From NCBI GenBank assembly GCA_963931925.1, contig OZ007570.1, forward strand, positions 62,050,632 to 62,114,631: 64,000 nt of DNA, given 5' to 3'. A program made the translations under genes and the position numbers. The notes under the pieces were generated by a model that saw only the letters and a program-made list of their open reading frames with translations, was not told where the DNA came from and did no database searches. Every line of letters begins with the position of its first letter. The first letter of the stretch is position 1. The DNA is from Onchidella celtica (lineage: Eukaryota; Mollusca; Gastropoda; Systellommatophora; Onchidiidae). Below, in pieces: positions 37,305 to 50,316 of this stretch.

Positions 37305-40300
37305 ATGGATGTCTCTGAGATAAAGATGGAGAGGTTTTTATTCCTGGCGCAGTATGACTGGATTCATAATTTTCAAGTGACACACGTTTACAAGGATGAA
37401 ATTTTAAAGGCAATGCCTGCAGAGGTATGGCACATGATATGGCTTTGTGGTTATGATTGTGATCGTTTGATTGTGCAGTTTTTGTAAATATGGAATTACT
37501 ATAGACAGAGTCACCTTCCGTTTGATAGACCATAAATCAACTGTACACAGTACGGCATTCTAATTTCTCATACAAAAATAACTTTTTAAATCTTTGACAC
37601 TAGTCAAGATCTACCATAAAATACATTTACCGTAGATGTAGATCTAGATCTAGACTATGTCAGATGTGCGAGTGGTTTTGTGACATTTTGAAAACAAAAC
37701 TTCTCAGACAGTATTCTGTAAATGTTTTCAGAAGTTCAGGAAGTCTTGAGCTAGCCTATGCTTTCTATGAATTAGATCTATCTCTCTTGATGGCTATGCA
37801 TATTCACAGATGTGTGCGAATAAGATCAGAATCTCCTATTTGCAGACGGATTTCTGGTTTTGTGGTTTTTATTTAGGAAGAGCTCCTTTAGAACACAATT
37901 CTGGCTTATTTTGTTGAATAATTTGGCTCTTCACTCGGTACGATGGCTCGATTCGGAGTAAGGCATTGTGTTTCTGACGGTAAGGTACACTGGGTTGTCT
38001 TTTTTTTAGTGATAGTTAGCGGTTATCGTGTCTTTGGTAGCATTAGAGAGACCCTGCATAATAACTCAGGTTCCCCGGTGGGATGCTAATAGGGAAACTC
38101 GCATGCCGAGTCAGTTAGAGGGTTTTGAATCTCCGACAATATTTTTTTCTGCTATATCGTTGCTTTGCTCCAGAGTATAAAACTGTGAAAAGGAATTTTT
38201 TTTTTTAGACGACATCAGGTTTGCCAGGTGTGAAATCACAGAGTAAGTCAGACAGAGCGAAAAAAAAAACAAATGAACTATGCAAACAAAAAAGTAGTGA
38301 AACTAAACTTGGCATCCTGAAGCAGAAGACCACCCAAAACATATTTTCAGTAAATGCAGGAAAGATCTAAGTTACCGTAAAGAGAGATGAAATTTTCAGT
38401 TCCCACTGACTGAAAGAAATCATTTACATGTTTAGTTTTAAAATTTGATTTACATTTTTATTTCTAATTAGCATAATAGCAACTATCCCGTTCAGTGAAC
38501 AGGAATAAATAAAAGAAGTAATCTGGAGCATACTAGTAATGATCAGTTTCCCCACAACATCGTTTGCAAAATCCTTAGAAAAAAAACAAAAAACATGATT
38601 CTGAATAATGAGCAGTACTAGGTTAAAAAAAAAACTCCGGCGTGGGATCGAACCCATAGCTTCTGACTGAACTGCAGTATGCTAGTCATTGTGCTAAGTA
38701 CTGCACACCCCGATAGCGATTTTTTTTCCGTGCGACCCCGATGGGCTGGAGGAAGTCTTCCATAGTAAGCATCAGAAAACCAAGTCCCCCCCCTCCCCCT
38801 CCCCAATTCTGCGAATAAAACCAGTGTCTTATTCGCAGACATCTGCGAATAAACACTTTGTTACATTACATGATCCAACATGGGGTTGCTCTAGAATGTA
38901 ATTACATCAGATACTAGATGATCAGTGTAATGCAAAAACTTCAGTGATCCTTCTGAGTGCATTATTTTATCATTAAAATATAAGCCTCAATTTTGTGTCC
39001 TCCTTACTGAAACTTCTGGTGATGGAGATACCCAGCCAGTAACTACACGGAAATCCAACGTGTGGGATTGACGTCAAGTTTGCACATAGGAATGACATTG
39101 TTCCTATGTAGATCTGAGGGGTTATGATATCGTGCCAACATCGGTTTGATGCAGGGAGCCCGCCCTTAGGGCAGTACTACCAATCCTATGGAACATTGGA
39201 TTGACATAGGGTTGGTGGCTGGGCGCTGTTGCCATTGTGTATTGTTCTCTTGTAAAGGATTTTAGATTTCATTCATGGCTGTGATGAAAACTCTCATTGA
39301 TACAATGTATTTTTAATAACCACGCATATTTGCTGCATATGGTGCATTATGCATTTGAATGATGTCTCCAAGAAGCAATTTAATGGAAATACATATCTCT
39401 TCTCACTACTAAGTTGTTGCCAGTAGAGGAACATTTTATTTCTGCATATTTATGATTCATTTTCAGTGGGCAAGTCATTTGCAACTGTTGAGTACAGATG
39501 AAATGAACAATCTCCCATTTGTAGGATCTTCAAGTCAGGAAAACGTAAGTATGATTCACCAGTTTCCTGTTGATTCAGTCATTCAAACATTTATTTGTTT
39601 TAATTTCATGCTGCTTACCTCAAATTTCCATTTCATCCCACACAATTTAAGTGTGAAGACACAATATTCAGGGCTGTATTCATCAAATGGTAGCCTCAAG
39701 TACGGACACAGTTGATTTCAGTCATCTGCGTCTGGCAAAAATGGCATGAAGCCTAAAAGTGCATGTGGCCAAACATGCCTGCTTATCTGGATAAAATGAC
39801 TGTCTGAAATTTCAAGTAAAAACAAGGCAGTAATCAGTGTTGGGGCATTTTTTAAAATTAATTTTTTTTTGTTATTCTTCATATTTTAATGATAGAAATA
39901 ATTCTTTCCATTATTATTAGATCAGCAGAGTTGTCTCCACTGCATGACTATATCGAGGGATGTTTGCCTTATTGTTATATGCGACATTTTGCTGATTTTG
40001 AGGTTTTGTCAGGAAAGTGGTTCTCTCACTCCTAATTTCATTATGTTTAAGTGTCATTTCAATCAGTTAAAAACTTTTTGAGATGTGTGTTTGTGACGTA
40101 ACGTTTTATTTGTTTTAGCCCTTTTGCTGACCAAACTGCAGTCCTCATTTTCTCAGAAAGGCAAAGATGCACATAGAACAATATGATGAATACCTGATGA
40201 TATTGTCGCAGGTGTCCTCTATAGTTATATGATTGTATTACTTTGATTTCAAATGTCTTTTTCAGTATCCTGCATGGCCACCAAGTCTCCATGAATTTTT

Positions 40301-43300
40301 ATCCAAAGCAGCAACTTTATCAGTGGAGAGAGCTCAGGTTTCAAACATTGCACCCGCTGTAGTTGATGTCAGTATGGCCAGGGGCATGAATCCCAAGAAG
40401 TTGCATGAAGTTTCTTGGATGGCTGCCCATGTCAATCAAATCATCCGTGAATCGAAATGTGACTTGGTCATAGATATCGGCTCAGGACTCGTAAGAAGCG
40501 CTGTGGCTCTTCTTGTGGTTCATTTATTTTTTCATTTGAGAATCTTTATTGTTATTTGAGAATCTCTGTTCTTCTTCCTCTTCTTTCGTTCACCAATGTA
40601 TATCTGCAGGTTTGCTTTTAAGAAAATCTAGGTTTTCTGCAGTTCTGGCAGAGCACCATAGAGTTTGACATTCAGGTTGGTGGGTTTGGGCCAGTATGTT
40701 TCTCATAGTGCTGAGAAGAGTGTGCAGTTCTGCAATATAAGCTCTAGAATCTCTGTTGATTAGTTATATTTTTAAGATTAAAAATGTTTTTATGTACAGT
40801 AGCGGATCTACTATGAAACTAATGAAGTTTAAGCTTCAGGGCCCCTAATCCCGGAGTGACCTGAAGAACCCTTTTTTTAATGAGTGAAGTTTGGATGTTG
40901 CCCTGTTTTTGCTGGTTGTGAAGGGACCACATAACAGTTCAAGCTTCAGGGTCCCAAAAATGTAGGTCCGCCACTGAGTATGTTTCATGCTGGTACCATC
41001 ACAACTGACGCAATTTTACTACATTTTTTCTAAACTAAGGGTTACCTTGACCATGTACTTCATCAAGTTTATGGACACAGAGTTGTGGGGCTGGAGATAT
41101 CAGATAATCATACCTCAGCTGCAGAACAAAGGGCTGTGAAACAAGGTGATCTGCCATTTTCATTGCCAGATTTATAATTCTATGCTGCAAAATTTATTTT
41201 CTTGGCCCTTGAAAATTCCCATTAGTATTTTTAAAATAGTTGCTTTATATGTTACTGTCCAGCGTGTTAGTGATGACACAAGGTGTTTGAGTTTTAATAT
41301 CTTTTACTACAACTTATCAGCCATCAACTGATACATTCAATTGTTATTGAAAGAATCGGCAAGTTTTTTATAACTTTGAATGCAAAATATTTGTGCATTT
41401 ATATAATGCACCAAGTTGTGAAGCAACTGACCGATATTTGGTTCATATTGCAAACCTGCAACAGTGCCTCCTTATCTGCAGGGAAACATTCCTCATGTGG
41501 GAATGAAGCTTAAGAATATCTAGGGAGAGACAAGTAATTGTTATTAATATAGTTGTAGAAAATAATGAATCTGTTGCTAGATTATAAAGAGAGAGACATG
41601 CACAAAGTTCTGAAATGATGCAAAACTCATTTAAAAATAAAATGGTCAAATAAATGTAGAAATAGAATTATTTATCATGAAAAGTTATTTGTTGATAAAA
41701 TAGAAAGTGTTCTCAAAATTGATAAAAGCTCACAGATTACATGTTTGAAATATGGAACACTGGGCATGCACTAGAGAGGTGACTGATGATATTTATTTGG
41801 TGGAGCTGCTGTTTGGGTCATGCAGCCAAAGTACAAAATGACTTTTGTCATCAGCCGGTGGCCATTGTCTGAAAAAGTTACTTTGGCCATATTGCCAGCA
41901 AAAAATGTTGTTGTTACCAGAGGTTAAACCTAATCCTTACCTTAAGCATGGCCCTTACTTTCCCCCCAAAATTTGCTGTCTGAACAAAATCCAATTTGAC
42001 CATTTGCCGCAAATAGTCACTCTTTATTTATTTGATCATAGTCCATTCCAATGAGTTACCTGTGCAGTGACATATGTTAGAGGACATTAAGAGTATCAAT
42101 ATTAGCTTTCTACTCCAGACTCTGGATATTTAATATTGACAATGATTTGTTTTGTTTATTCTCTTGATTTTGTTTTTATATCGCCAGGTTTGACCTGCAA
42201 TGGAATCAAAAGTGTCAAGTTTGATATCAAGTCTAATGCGGAATGTTATAAGGATTTTGAGAATTTGATCCTAGATCTGTCAAAGACTTGCACATGTGGT
42301 CATTCAACAAAAGGTAAAAGCAGAAGATAGTCTGTCATGATTAAATTTGAGAAAGGAATTGATGAAAAAAGGATTGCAGTCTAATGTACAAAAAAATACA
42401 TTTTGTTTGTGCAAGATAATGTGACTACTCGAAATAGGCAAGACTTACCACTCCTGGCCATGATTATCCAATATTTGTGTTAAAACTTTAGGAACTGTAA
42501 TTATCAATTCTAAGTCACCATATTTAATCAAGTGCCATTGAAAAGTGCTGTTGTTGGGTGGCATGGTACAGCACTGTCTTGTTACTCAGAAATCAGTTGT
42601 TCACATAAAAATCAACCATGTGGCAAGTTGAAGTTCTTGTAAACTATAAACTCTGAAAATGCAGAAAAAACAAATTTGCAAGAAATCTGCAAAAATATTT
42701 ATTTGAAGATTCAGATACTGTCCATTATCCAAGTATTAAATCTTCTCAAAGATAATTTGGTGCAGATTCACACTTACAAAATGATGTATTGTAAGTTTTA
42801 GGAGATATGCAGCCTGTGTAAGGCATATGCATTGTATGATGTGTATGATGCCACCAGCTTGGTTTATGTATAAACAGCACTAAATTACCTGTTCACACTG
42901 GAGAAAAACTGACTCCATTTATGCTGTGTTGAATGATTGCTTCAGGATGTTTAAACATTTTGATTGGCTGTTCCCCATTCTCACCCACTCACCAAAGCCA
43001 AAATAAGTGTCTCAGTTTTTGTCTTTATCCCTCAGCAAAATCCACAAGGAGCACTGACACATCCCAGAATTCTCACCCTAGAGTTTGCCTGATTGGTTTG
43101 CATTGTTGTGGTGACCTCTCAACCTCTGCTTTGGCAATGTTTCACTCGGTACCTTCTGTTCAGGCCATATGTTGTGTTTGTTGCTGTTATCATAAAATGG
43201 CTTATTCAGATGGTAGGTTTTGGTACTGTAATCAGTGGCGGATCGGTTTTGAAATCAATGAAGCTTAAGCTTCAGGGTCCCTAATGTCTGAGGGGCCCTG

Positions 43301-46300
43301 AAAAAATATTTGTTAATAGGCGAATTTTGGACGTTGCCCTATTGTTGCTAGTTGTGAAGTTCAAGCATGATAGTTCAAGCTTCAGGGTCCCAAAAATGTA
43401 TGTCCGCCACTGACCGTAATAAGACAAGCAGAATAGCTCAGGCTTACAAAAAAATTATGTCATCCTTGGACCTTGATTGGCACTATATTGTGCTCCATGA
43501 CAATTTAATGCTGGACTGAAATAATATACCACCCAATTATGGGAAAATGACACTGTTGGGATATTTATATATGGGTAACCTTTAGTGGAGAATAAGGTTC
43601 TTAATAAGTAAGAAAGGAAATCTTCAGCCTCACAATATTTTGCTCTCTGTCTAATGATTTTCCATAACTATTTATTGGCAAACTGGCTCCATAAATCCCC
43701 AGCTTATTTCATAACTTTTCATCTCCCAAAGTTTCATGATGGTATGTTCGTTTTTTTTATTTTTTTTATTTTTTTTAGAACAGCCTCTATGTCACAAAAT
43801 TGCAATTGTGGATATGTCAAACAGTTTCTCATCTCACTCAACCAGGTAATTTGTGTTGCCTAGAAATATATTTTGAACATTTCTTAAAAAAGACAAAAAA
43901 CATTTTGAATATTGTGATATCTAAACGAATCCACTATTAGCTTGATAGCTGCCTTTGGAGTTTAGGAATTGGACAAAAGAGAAATTTGAAAATTCTACGC
44001 ATGATGTATGTGCCCAAAATTTTATAACAGGATAGGAGAGAGACAGAAAGCAGAAAGTGAGAGAGCTGTGCAGTCATGTGAAAGTAATGAAGATGTAAAA
44101 AGTAACAGAAAGCAAAAGTTCAGTTCTCCATTAAGGGGGGGGGGGGGGTTGGGGTGGGGTGGGGAGGGAGAAGATGTACCCTTATGTACCTTTGATTGTG
44201 GCAATTTTTACGCCCCTTCCCCGTATTCACTTTTCATTTGCTTTGTCTCACACCATCTCATTCCTCCTTTCTCTCACGGCGACCTGTGAGCTTTGCTTAT
44301 GGCCATTAGTAGCTGAATGTTCTTGCTGAGGCCTCGATGCTTTCGTACAGATTCAAATAGCATTTTGCATGGAGTATTTAACCATTTCATTTGGAACAGT
44401 TGATTTTTAAATACATGTAATTCAACAACTTACTTTGCCTTTTCCACCTTTATTTTTGAAAATTCATTAATGTACATGTACATGTAATTGAAAAGCATAT
44501 GTGTCCCTCCAGGGCTCCCCTCCTTTCTCTGTGTACACTTCCATCACATATGCTGGGGAGAAACACACACACCCACCCACACATGCAAGTGCATGCATGC
44601 ACACACACACACACTACTAACTGTATTTAGCTAATGGATGGCTTTTAATCAGAATTTTGATGATAAAAATGATGAGAAATTATGATCAAGTAAAGATCTC
44701 TTGTTTAATATTTTGTCAGGTTCCTTTCCCAATTTCCCCCTGAGCTATTCGGGTCAGCAACAATATGAGGAAGTTCAAAACCTTTATCCCACATGGAGTT
44801 TGTCTCCTTTCACCTTTAGACTGGGAGCTCAGGAAACCAGGTAAATATTTTAGTTGAGTCCCAACAGGCTTAATGATAATGATTTATGTGCAAGCATCAG
44901 TGAAGAGTAATGGTCTCACTGATTTCTTCACTGTCACTTATATTTTCTTCTATGTCATTATTGATTATACTCATAAGAGATCATGAAGAAGATTATTGTG
45001 TCTTCCAGAGGGTCAGTCAAGTACCTTTTATTGCTAAGTTCAGCTGGTAGGGAAAATATACAAGTTAAATTATATGTTTATTGAATTTGATACACATGAA
45101 TACCCTCACTAATTCTGAATGCATCATCAGTGCCATATTTGCAATAAATTCCATGTTTCTGTTACAAGTTAAGCCAAGTACTATCACCTGATGCAGTAGA
45201 ATATGAATGTGTTGAATCCATTGATAAGTTTGAGAACTGTATGTCGTTTTTTAAGTTCTGCCATGGGTTTTGTTGCTTCATTCTTACAGTAGCTGTGGGA
45301 AGGTTCGGAAAAGAAGGGGGGGGGGGGGGTTATACTAAGCCCCGGTCAGACACAGTCAGGTGCTGGCAGACAAAAAGTGCAAACCACATTTTCCTACATT
45401 TCTGCGGTCAGGCACAGTCAGCTTCTGCCATTCTTTATTTGTGTGTTGGTTTTGCTGGCAGCATCTGACTGTGTCTGACTGGGCTTAGTATGATTCATCC
45501 CTCAGTCTAGTAAATTTGTCCAAAGATTTCATTCTTGATTGTTCCAGGTGTCGGTGGAAAACACAAAGTTCAAATGATCATGCAGTTCATATACAACATG
45601 TTGCGTATAGAGGCCTGCTTGAAATGACAGGTATTAGATTAAATCACTCGCTTAGACATTGTACAGAAATATGCTTTGTGGCTTAGGTGGACCATTTGTT
45701 GTTGTCATTAATGGCCATTTAAATTTGTGTTGTATGTGTAGATGTAGGCATATCTTCACTTATTTATGGTACAAAGGAGTGTTCTAATTATAATAATGAC
45801 TTTTGATGATGATATTGGAATGGCAGTGGGTTAAACTCTGTGGAAATTTAGACAGTGAAAAGCTTTCAGAGAAAGATGTACAACTGGAGTATTATTTTTC
45901 CTGTAATAAAATTCACAGACATTGCAACTGTTGCAAGGTGATTATCACAGAACTCTATCGGATTCTTTACCTTTACACGGGTGACTTTAATCATTCCCTC
46001 ATTGATGTAAATCTTTCTATGCATTTCAGAATATGGTGACCCAAATGAACTGAGGCAAAGAGTGAGAAAATGTGATTTTTCATCAATTGACGCTTTTCTT
46101 GATAGTTACATTTCATCCTGTGACTTCTCAGAAGGTTTGTATTGGTTGACATTCTCAAAACATTTCATTTTCTACTAGCTGCAAATTTGTTCTTCAGGTA
46201 GATCACGTCCAGTACAAGACTGATTGATATTTTGTTTAAGTACTGTATGTGAGTTTGTGCAAGATTTTAATTTTGTGTGAGATTTTGATCCTGTCTGTAT

Positions 46301-47785
46301 TGAAATTCATTTTCATGGTTGATCTAGAATGGCTCATTTTGCCGTATTTTGTAGTCTTTTCTTATTTTTGTTGTTTGTGAATTCTGTTGGTATGAAAACA
46401 CTAAAAGAACTTTCATTTACATTTGGCCTATCGGGCAATTTTTTGTAGTCTTCTATTATCATTACATGTATTTTAAATTTTCGTTTGTAAAAAAGCACAA
46501 ATATGATTCTTATTTCAATTTGGTGGAATGGTACATAATTGTCTTTTCATCAGTTCAAATTTCTAGGCTGTTTTTCCTGTTACGAATGTCTGTTTACGTC
46601 CTGGAAAAGATTGGTTGTTGTTTTCTTTTAATTGCTGCAGTGAGAAATAAGATCACTGTTTCTCACTTTAGATGGTGTTAGGTGACCAGAATTTTATTTT
46701 TTCTTTGCACATGTCCATTATGTCAATTCCTGTTCCTTACACCAGGGACAGAAAAAAAAAATTCAAATAAACTTTAAGAGATTTTGAATCTCTCAGGGCA
46801 TTTTAAAGAGCATTAATTATCACAATGTTCATTTGTTGTTCATGTTGGAGAAGTGAATACCTACAAAATGTAATGAAAGTAACGCAAGGTTTTGTAACTG
46901 TTTACCAGATGAATAAAAAATCAGGACAAATAAGTAATAAATGTGAAAAAGTGTGAAACCTGAAAAATGTCAATAAACATAGTTATTTTAATCATGATAT
47001 ATCTGCACCATTCCTCATCTTACTGCTCAGTGTAATCAAACTTATAACATATCTAGTCAGTGTGTTACATCCAGTATGAGAGCTTTACCACTCACATGTG
47101 AATGTTCATAATGTTTGTTGCAGAAGAAAAGATGCTTGAAACCCAGAAGCTGAGAGAACTTTATGAGCAACACAAGAATGAATTCCATCTCATTGAAATC
47201 CTCACTGTAAGTAAGCAATGACTGTTATGTGACACTCAGTGAGCTTTGTGAATTTTTTGTCATTCAACAATCAAATAAAAAATATAACAATAATAGGTTG
47301 TTATGAGACTTTGACCATTATTAGTGGCATTTTGTTTATAGAACTGACTACAAATATATAAAAGTGGCTTTTTGTTTTAATATTATACTGACTGAATGAT
47401 ATAAAGGTGGCCTTTTTTTCTATTATTCTGACTGAGTCATATGAAGGCAACATTTTGTTATATAATTGACTGACAAATGTGAACTTGGCATTTTGTTTAT
47501 AAAGATTATGGAATAATTTATAAAGGTGGGTTTTTGTTTACTATTCTGACTAAATCATATAAAAGTGATATTTTGTCCATAGTGAGCACTTAATTTACCA
47601 TCCATATTGTGTTCTGTGTTTAGTGTCTTCAAGTCATAGTGCAACCTGTGATAGAGACCCTGGTTTATCAAGACAGACTACAGTGGCTCCAGGAACAGGG
47701 TCACACCGATGTGAAGATTATACCTATCTTTGATGAGATCATTTCACCAAGAAATCTGGCCATTGTCACAGTAAAGACATGTTAG
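37305..47785 (+). CDS. METTL25: METTL25/METTL25B-family methyltransferase, 11 exons
   Basis: Exons: 37305-37424, 39467-39544, 40266-40490, 41040-41145, 42188-42313, 43036-43212, 44720-44840, 45548-45630, 46030-46134, 47124-47206, 47624-47785. They total 1386 nt in one frame, 461 residues. Family signatures in order are an N-terminal helix region, YPAWPPSLHEFL, ARGMNPKKLHEV, the SAM-binding motif DIGSGLGYL (split over an intron), VVGLEISD, IGLHCCGDLS, the CCCYHKM segment, and near the C-terminus VIETLVYQDRLQWLQEQG and ISPRNLAIV. The family is a SAM-dependent methyltransferase fold whose METTL25/METTL25B members are poorly characterised; RRNAD1 is the older name of METTL25B. Length is nearer METTL25B (about 475) than METTL25 (about 600), but GSGxGYL and GLxxSDNxTxxAEER-like residues recall METTL25, so the paralogue call is open. 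The start is the first in-frame ATG of exon 1. Confidence 0.87.
38639..38709 (-). mobile_element. tRNA-derived element or tRNA pseudogene
   Basis: The reverse strand has GGTGTG at its 5' end pairing with CACGCC at its 3' end and a good Pol III B box, GGTTCGATCCC. It is followed within a few bases by ten T, a Pol III terminator. The T stem pairs poorly beyond the loop-closing bases and a proper anticodon arm is not clear. A tRNA-derived SINE or decayed tRNA therefore fits better than a working tRNA. It lies in METTL25 intron 1. Confidence 0.5.
39068..39203. repeat. Cluster of short palindromes
   Basis: Within 140 nt there are a perfect TTGACGTCAA palindrome, a nine-base-arm hairpin (ACATAGGAA...TTCCTATGT) and CAATCC...GGATTG arms. 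The block is less AT-rich than the surrounding METTL25 intron 1. It may be a folded non-autonomous element; its class is unknown. Confidence 0.35.
40797..40976. mobile_element. hAT-like MITE, copy 1
   Basis: This 180-nt element starts CAGTAGCGGATC and ends GGTCCGCCACTG, an inverted pair. It shares its interior (AAGCTTCAGG...TTGCCCT...GTTCAAGCTTCAGGGTCCC) with the copy at 43233. Flanks share TATGT in place of a full 8-bp duplication. It lies in METTL25 intron 3. Confidence 0.75.
43233..43412. mobile_element. hAT-like MITE, copy 2
   Basis: This 180-nt element runs from CAGTGGCGGATC to TGTCCGCCACTG. Eight-base flanks ACTGTAAT and ACCGTAAT differ at one position, as expected for an 8-bp hAT target duplication. 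It inserted about 20 nt after the donor of METTL25 exon 6. It has no ORF. Confidence 0.82.
44135..44148 (+). repeat. Poly-G run of 14
   Basis: A G tract followed by TTGGGGTGGGGTGGGG lies in METTL25 intron 6. The run plus the following GGGG blocks could form a G-quadruplex on the coding strand. Confidence 0.85.
44571..44612 (+). repeat. (AC)n microsatellite
   Basis: An imperfect AC array interrupted by CCCACCC and GTGCATGCATG lies in METTL25 intron 6. Confidence 0.9.
45333..45490. mobile_element. Hairpin MITE-like element in METTL25 intron 7
   Basis: The ends are inverted repeats of about 40 nt. The left arm is TACTAAGCCCCGGTCAGACA and onward; the right arm mirrors it, ending GTCTGACTGGGCTTAGTA. 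Internal CAGTCAG and GTGCTGGCAG blocks are also mirrored. A 14-G run directly precedes it. No clear target duplication was found. Confidence 0.65.
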
Positions 47786-48540
47786 TGACGTTTCATTATT
47801 CTGGCACTGAAAATGTTTAATTTTTGGGGTAATCTTTAAGTAATACATGTATTACAATTCATTTTTGAATGTAAATGTAATGATATCAGCAGAATGTTAA
47901 TGAGCCACAATCAATGAAAGTTTTTTTATTTTCATTACATACCAAATCATGACAGAATATGGCAAAAAGAAAAAGTTGTATGTAACAAAGCTTCGTGTGA
48001 GAATTAATACAGAAATGATGTAATAAAAGAAAGAGGGAAGCCAAGCCAAACTTTCAATTTATTTACCTTTATCAAGGAGAAGAAAAAATGTAACAGGGTG
48101 AAAAATTGAACCAACAAAAGAAATAAACAAACAAAAAAAATGTGGAATGTAAAACCAATACTAGTACTTAGCTGCAAGTCGTGATTTGGATTTTCGGAGC
48201 ACAGCACATCCGTCAATGTATGGAGGCTTGTGTTAATGCTGTTATCTCTTTACATTTCTATTTACAATACTAGTGAAACTGAATCAGAACATGGTCAAGG
48301 TCTGGAAAAAACCTGAACCTTCATGTGCCCATAGATAGGCTGATTTATCAAAAACTTTTGAAACAGGCAAGAACTGATTTATTAAATATAAAAGGCAAAT
48401 AAATGACAGAATAGGAATATTTATCTCAAGAAAAATTTCCCTGACAAAACGTCACCTTTTCCTCCGAAACTGTTAAATTTTCAAAATTCTATTCTGTACT
48501 TTGATGTTACAATTGATTATATAAGCTAGTGTTATATGAC
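47786..48540 (+). other. METTL25 3' UTR and downstream region
   Basis: Non-coding AT-rich DNA. The first AATAAA is at 48022-48027, about 240 nt after the stop; another is at 48122. Confidence 0.45.
48022..48027 (+). terminator. Candidate METTL25 polyadenylation signal
   Basis: First canonical AATAAA after the METTL25 stop. Usage is inferred. Confidence 0.4.
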
Positions 48541-48722
48541 TAAGAGCGTCTATGTGTGTGAAACTGAAAGGTTGTATGGATGAGAGTGCGTGTTTTAGTA
48601 TGAGATTTGGAAAGTGTACGCATGAATCATTGATGCAATGTACAGCGCATTGAGTAATAATTTTATTAGAAATGTGCTATAGAAATTCTATTTATTATTA
48701 TTTATTAGTATTATTATTATTA
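48541..48722 (+). mobile_element. 3' tail of an L2-type LINE or SINE
   Basis: The sequence ends TGTACAGCGCATTGAGTAAT, then GTGCTATAGAAATTC, then a degenerate ATT/ATTATT tail. This arrangement is shared with the 3' end of the L2/CR1-like fragment near 60330 on the other strand and is common in L2-type retroposons. The 5' border is a guess. Confidence 0.5.
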
Positions 48723-49892
48723 AATGAGAAAATATTTCAGAAAAAGAATGTTGGACACGATTGGACAGTTTTCAAATATGATACACTGCTAGCCAGTTAA
48801 GTCAGAGGATTTAATAATTTTCTTTGGAATGCCATGGAAGAGCTTTGGTGTTTGTGTGTGACAACATTGTATTTGTATGGAATTTGCAATGCACTCAGGA
48901 ATTTCTTTAAACAAAATATGGACATTACTGGGACAAATGTCTCAGAAGAATCACCTGCTTAAGGCAGTGTCCTATCAGCTGCTCTAGCTGTCCACTCAGT
49001 CAGCTTCACCTGTAAGGTTTTCTAGCTGTTAAAGTTGCTCAAAGACAAAGTTACTTTTTATGCCACGATGTGCTTTCGGGTGGCCTGAGAAAACCAGGTA
49101 GAGGGCAAAAATGTTCAAACCTGAGATAACATTATGTTCGGTTGCAGTAATCATTTGTGAGTACAGAAATGTTATCAGTGATTTGATCAGTCATTCTTGT
49201 GAAGCCAGAAAGATGGAAATATATGTCAAAACATGACTCAGTGACAAATTCCGGGTTTTTACAGACCTCCTCACTTACTGTAAACACTTTTTACCTTAAT
49301 TGTTTGTTGAATAGGAAACTGGAATCAGTGCCGAACTCCTGTAAGTTGTAATGTATCCCTAAGAAATTAATGAAAGAAAGAATGGAAACGGAAAAAAACA
49401 ACAGAAAGAGAGAAAAACAACACAATACATTTGCTTATTGCTTAATAGTGATCAAGACATTTATTCCCTCAGAAAGTTTTAGAAAATTTGAAGATAGAAA
49501 GAAAAAAAAAGCAATGTTGCTTGACTTGTTTCATTTTCATGCCATCCTCACTTTCTGTGGCATGTCTTAAGGCTTTTGTATATTCCACAATAGGGACATA
49601 TATATGGTTGAATGCAAGCTTTTAAAATGTATTACTGTGATATCAACATTGTTTGTTTTGTTAAAATAGAATTCATGAAATCTACTTCAAAAGTTTGGCC
49701 TTATTCCATTTTTCTTAAAGTTTTCTGATTTTTACATGACTGACTGCAGTTTATCCTTGGTAAGGAATAAATGGCTTTTTAATGTACGTTCTTGTTGTCT
49801 ATGTATTTTTTACGTTTCCATGTCTCAGTACATCATTGTGAAAATGTCAACAGACTTCCAAATAATTTATGAGTATTATTCACAAACACATT
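48723..49892. other. Intergenic DNA, nothing recognised
   Basis: AT-rich sequence with no coding segment or repeat element that I could support. Confidence 0.5.
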
Positions 49893-50316
49893 TGTGTAGC
49901 TGCCTCACAAAACGAGGCACATTTCGGCACCACCTGATTCAAAAAAAATCGTTAAAAGGCACTGCTGGATCAATTTTATCGATTTTGCATTTTCAGTATT
50001 TTTGAAAAGTTCAGCTTCTTTACTATACCTTTTCCAAACGATAATCCCGTTTGAAAAGGGTAAATGCCTCAAAACTGACTTTAAATCGAGTCATCATTAA
50101 TAATTTTGACTAAAAGCTGAAACTTTAAAAGCGTTTTTCTCTAAACTGTGATTGTATCACTTCCTGTCTTTGAGAGGCCGTATCTTCTCTGCTAATTATA
50201 TTGCAGAAATATTTTTTTCACCAAATGAAAGGACTTTGAATAATCTATTTGGTGATGCCAATATCACCATGCCACCAAAATGCGTGAAGTGCCTCATTTT
50301 GTCGGGCGGCTACACA
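49893..50316. mobile_element. Non-autonomous element with about 28-bp terminal inverted repeats
   Basis: The left end TGTGTAGCTGCC...ACAAAACGAGGCAC is matched in reverse at the right end (TGTGTAGCCGCC...ACAAAATGAGGCAC) with about four differences. The 424-nt interior has no transposase. The flanks show no obvious target duplication, so the superfamily is unassigned. Confidence 0.7.

Noticed and set aside
38639..38709. Functional tRNA gene
   Set aside because: T-stem pairing fails beyond two base pairs and no convincing anticodon arm is present, so it is called tRNA-derived.
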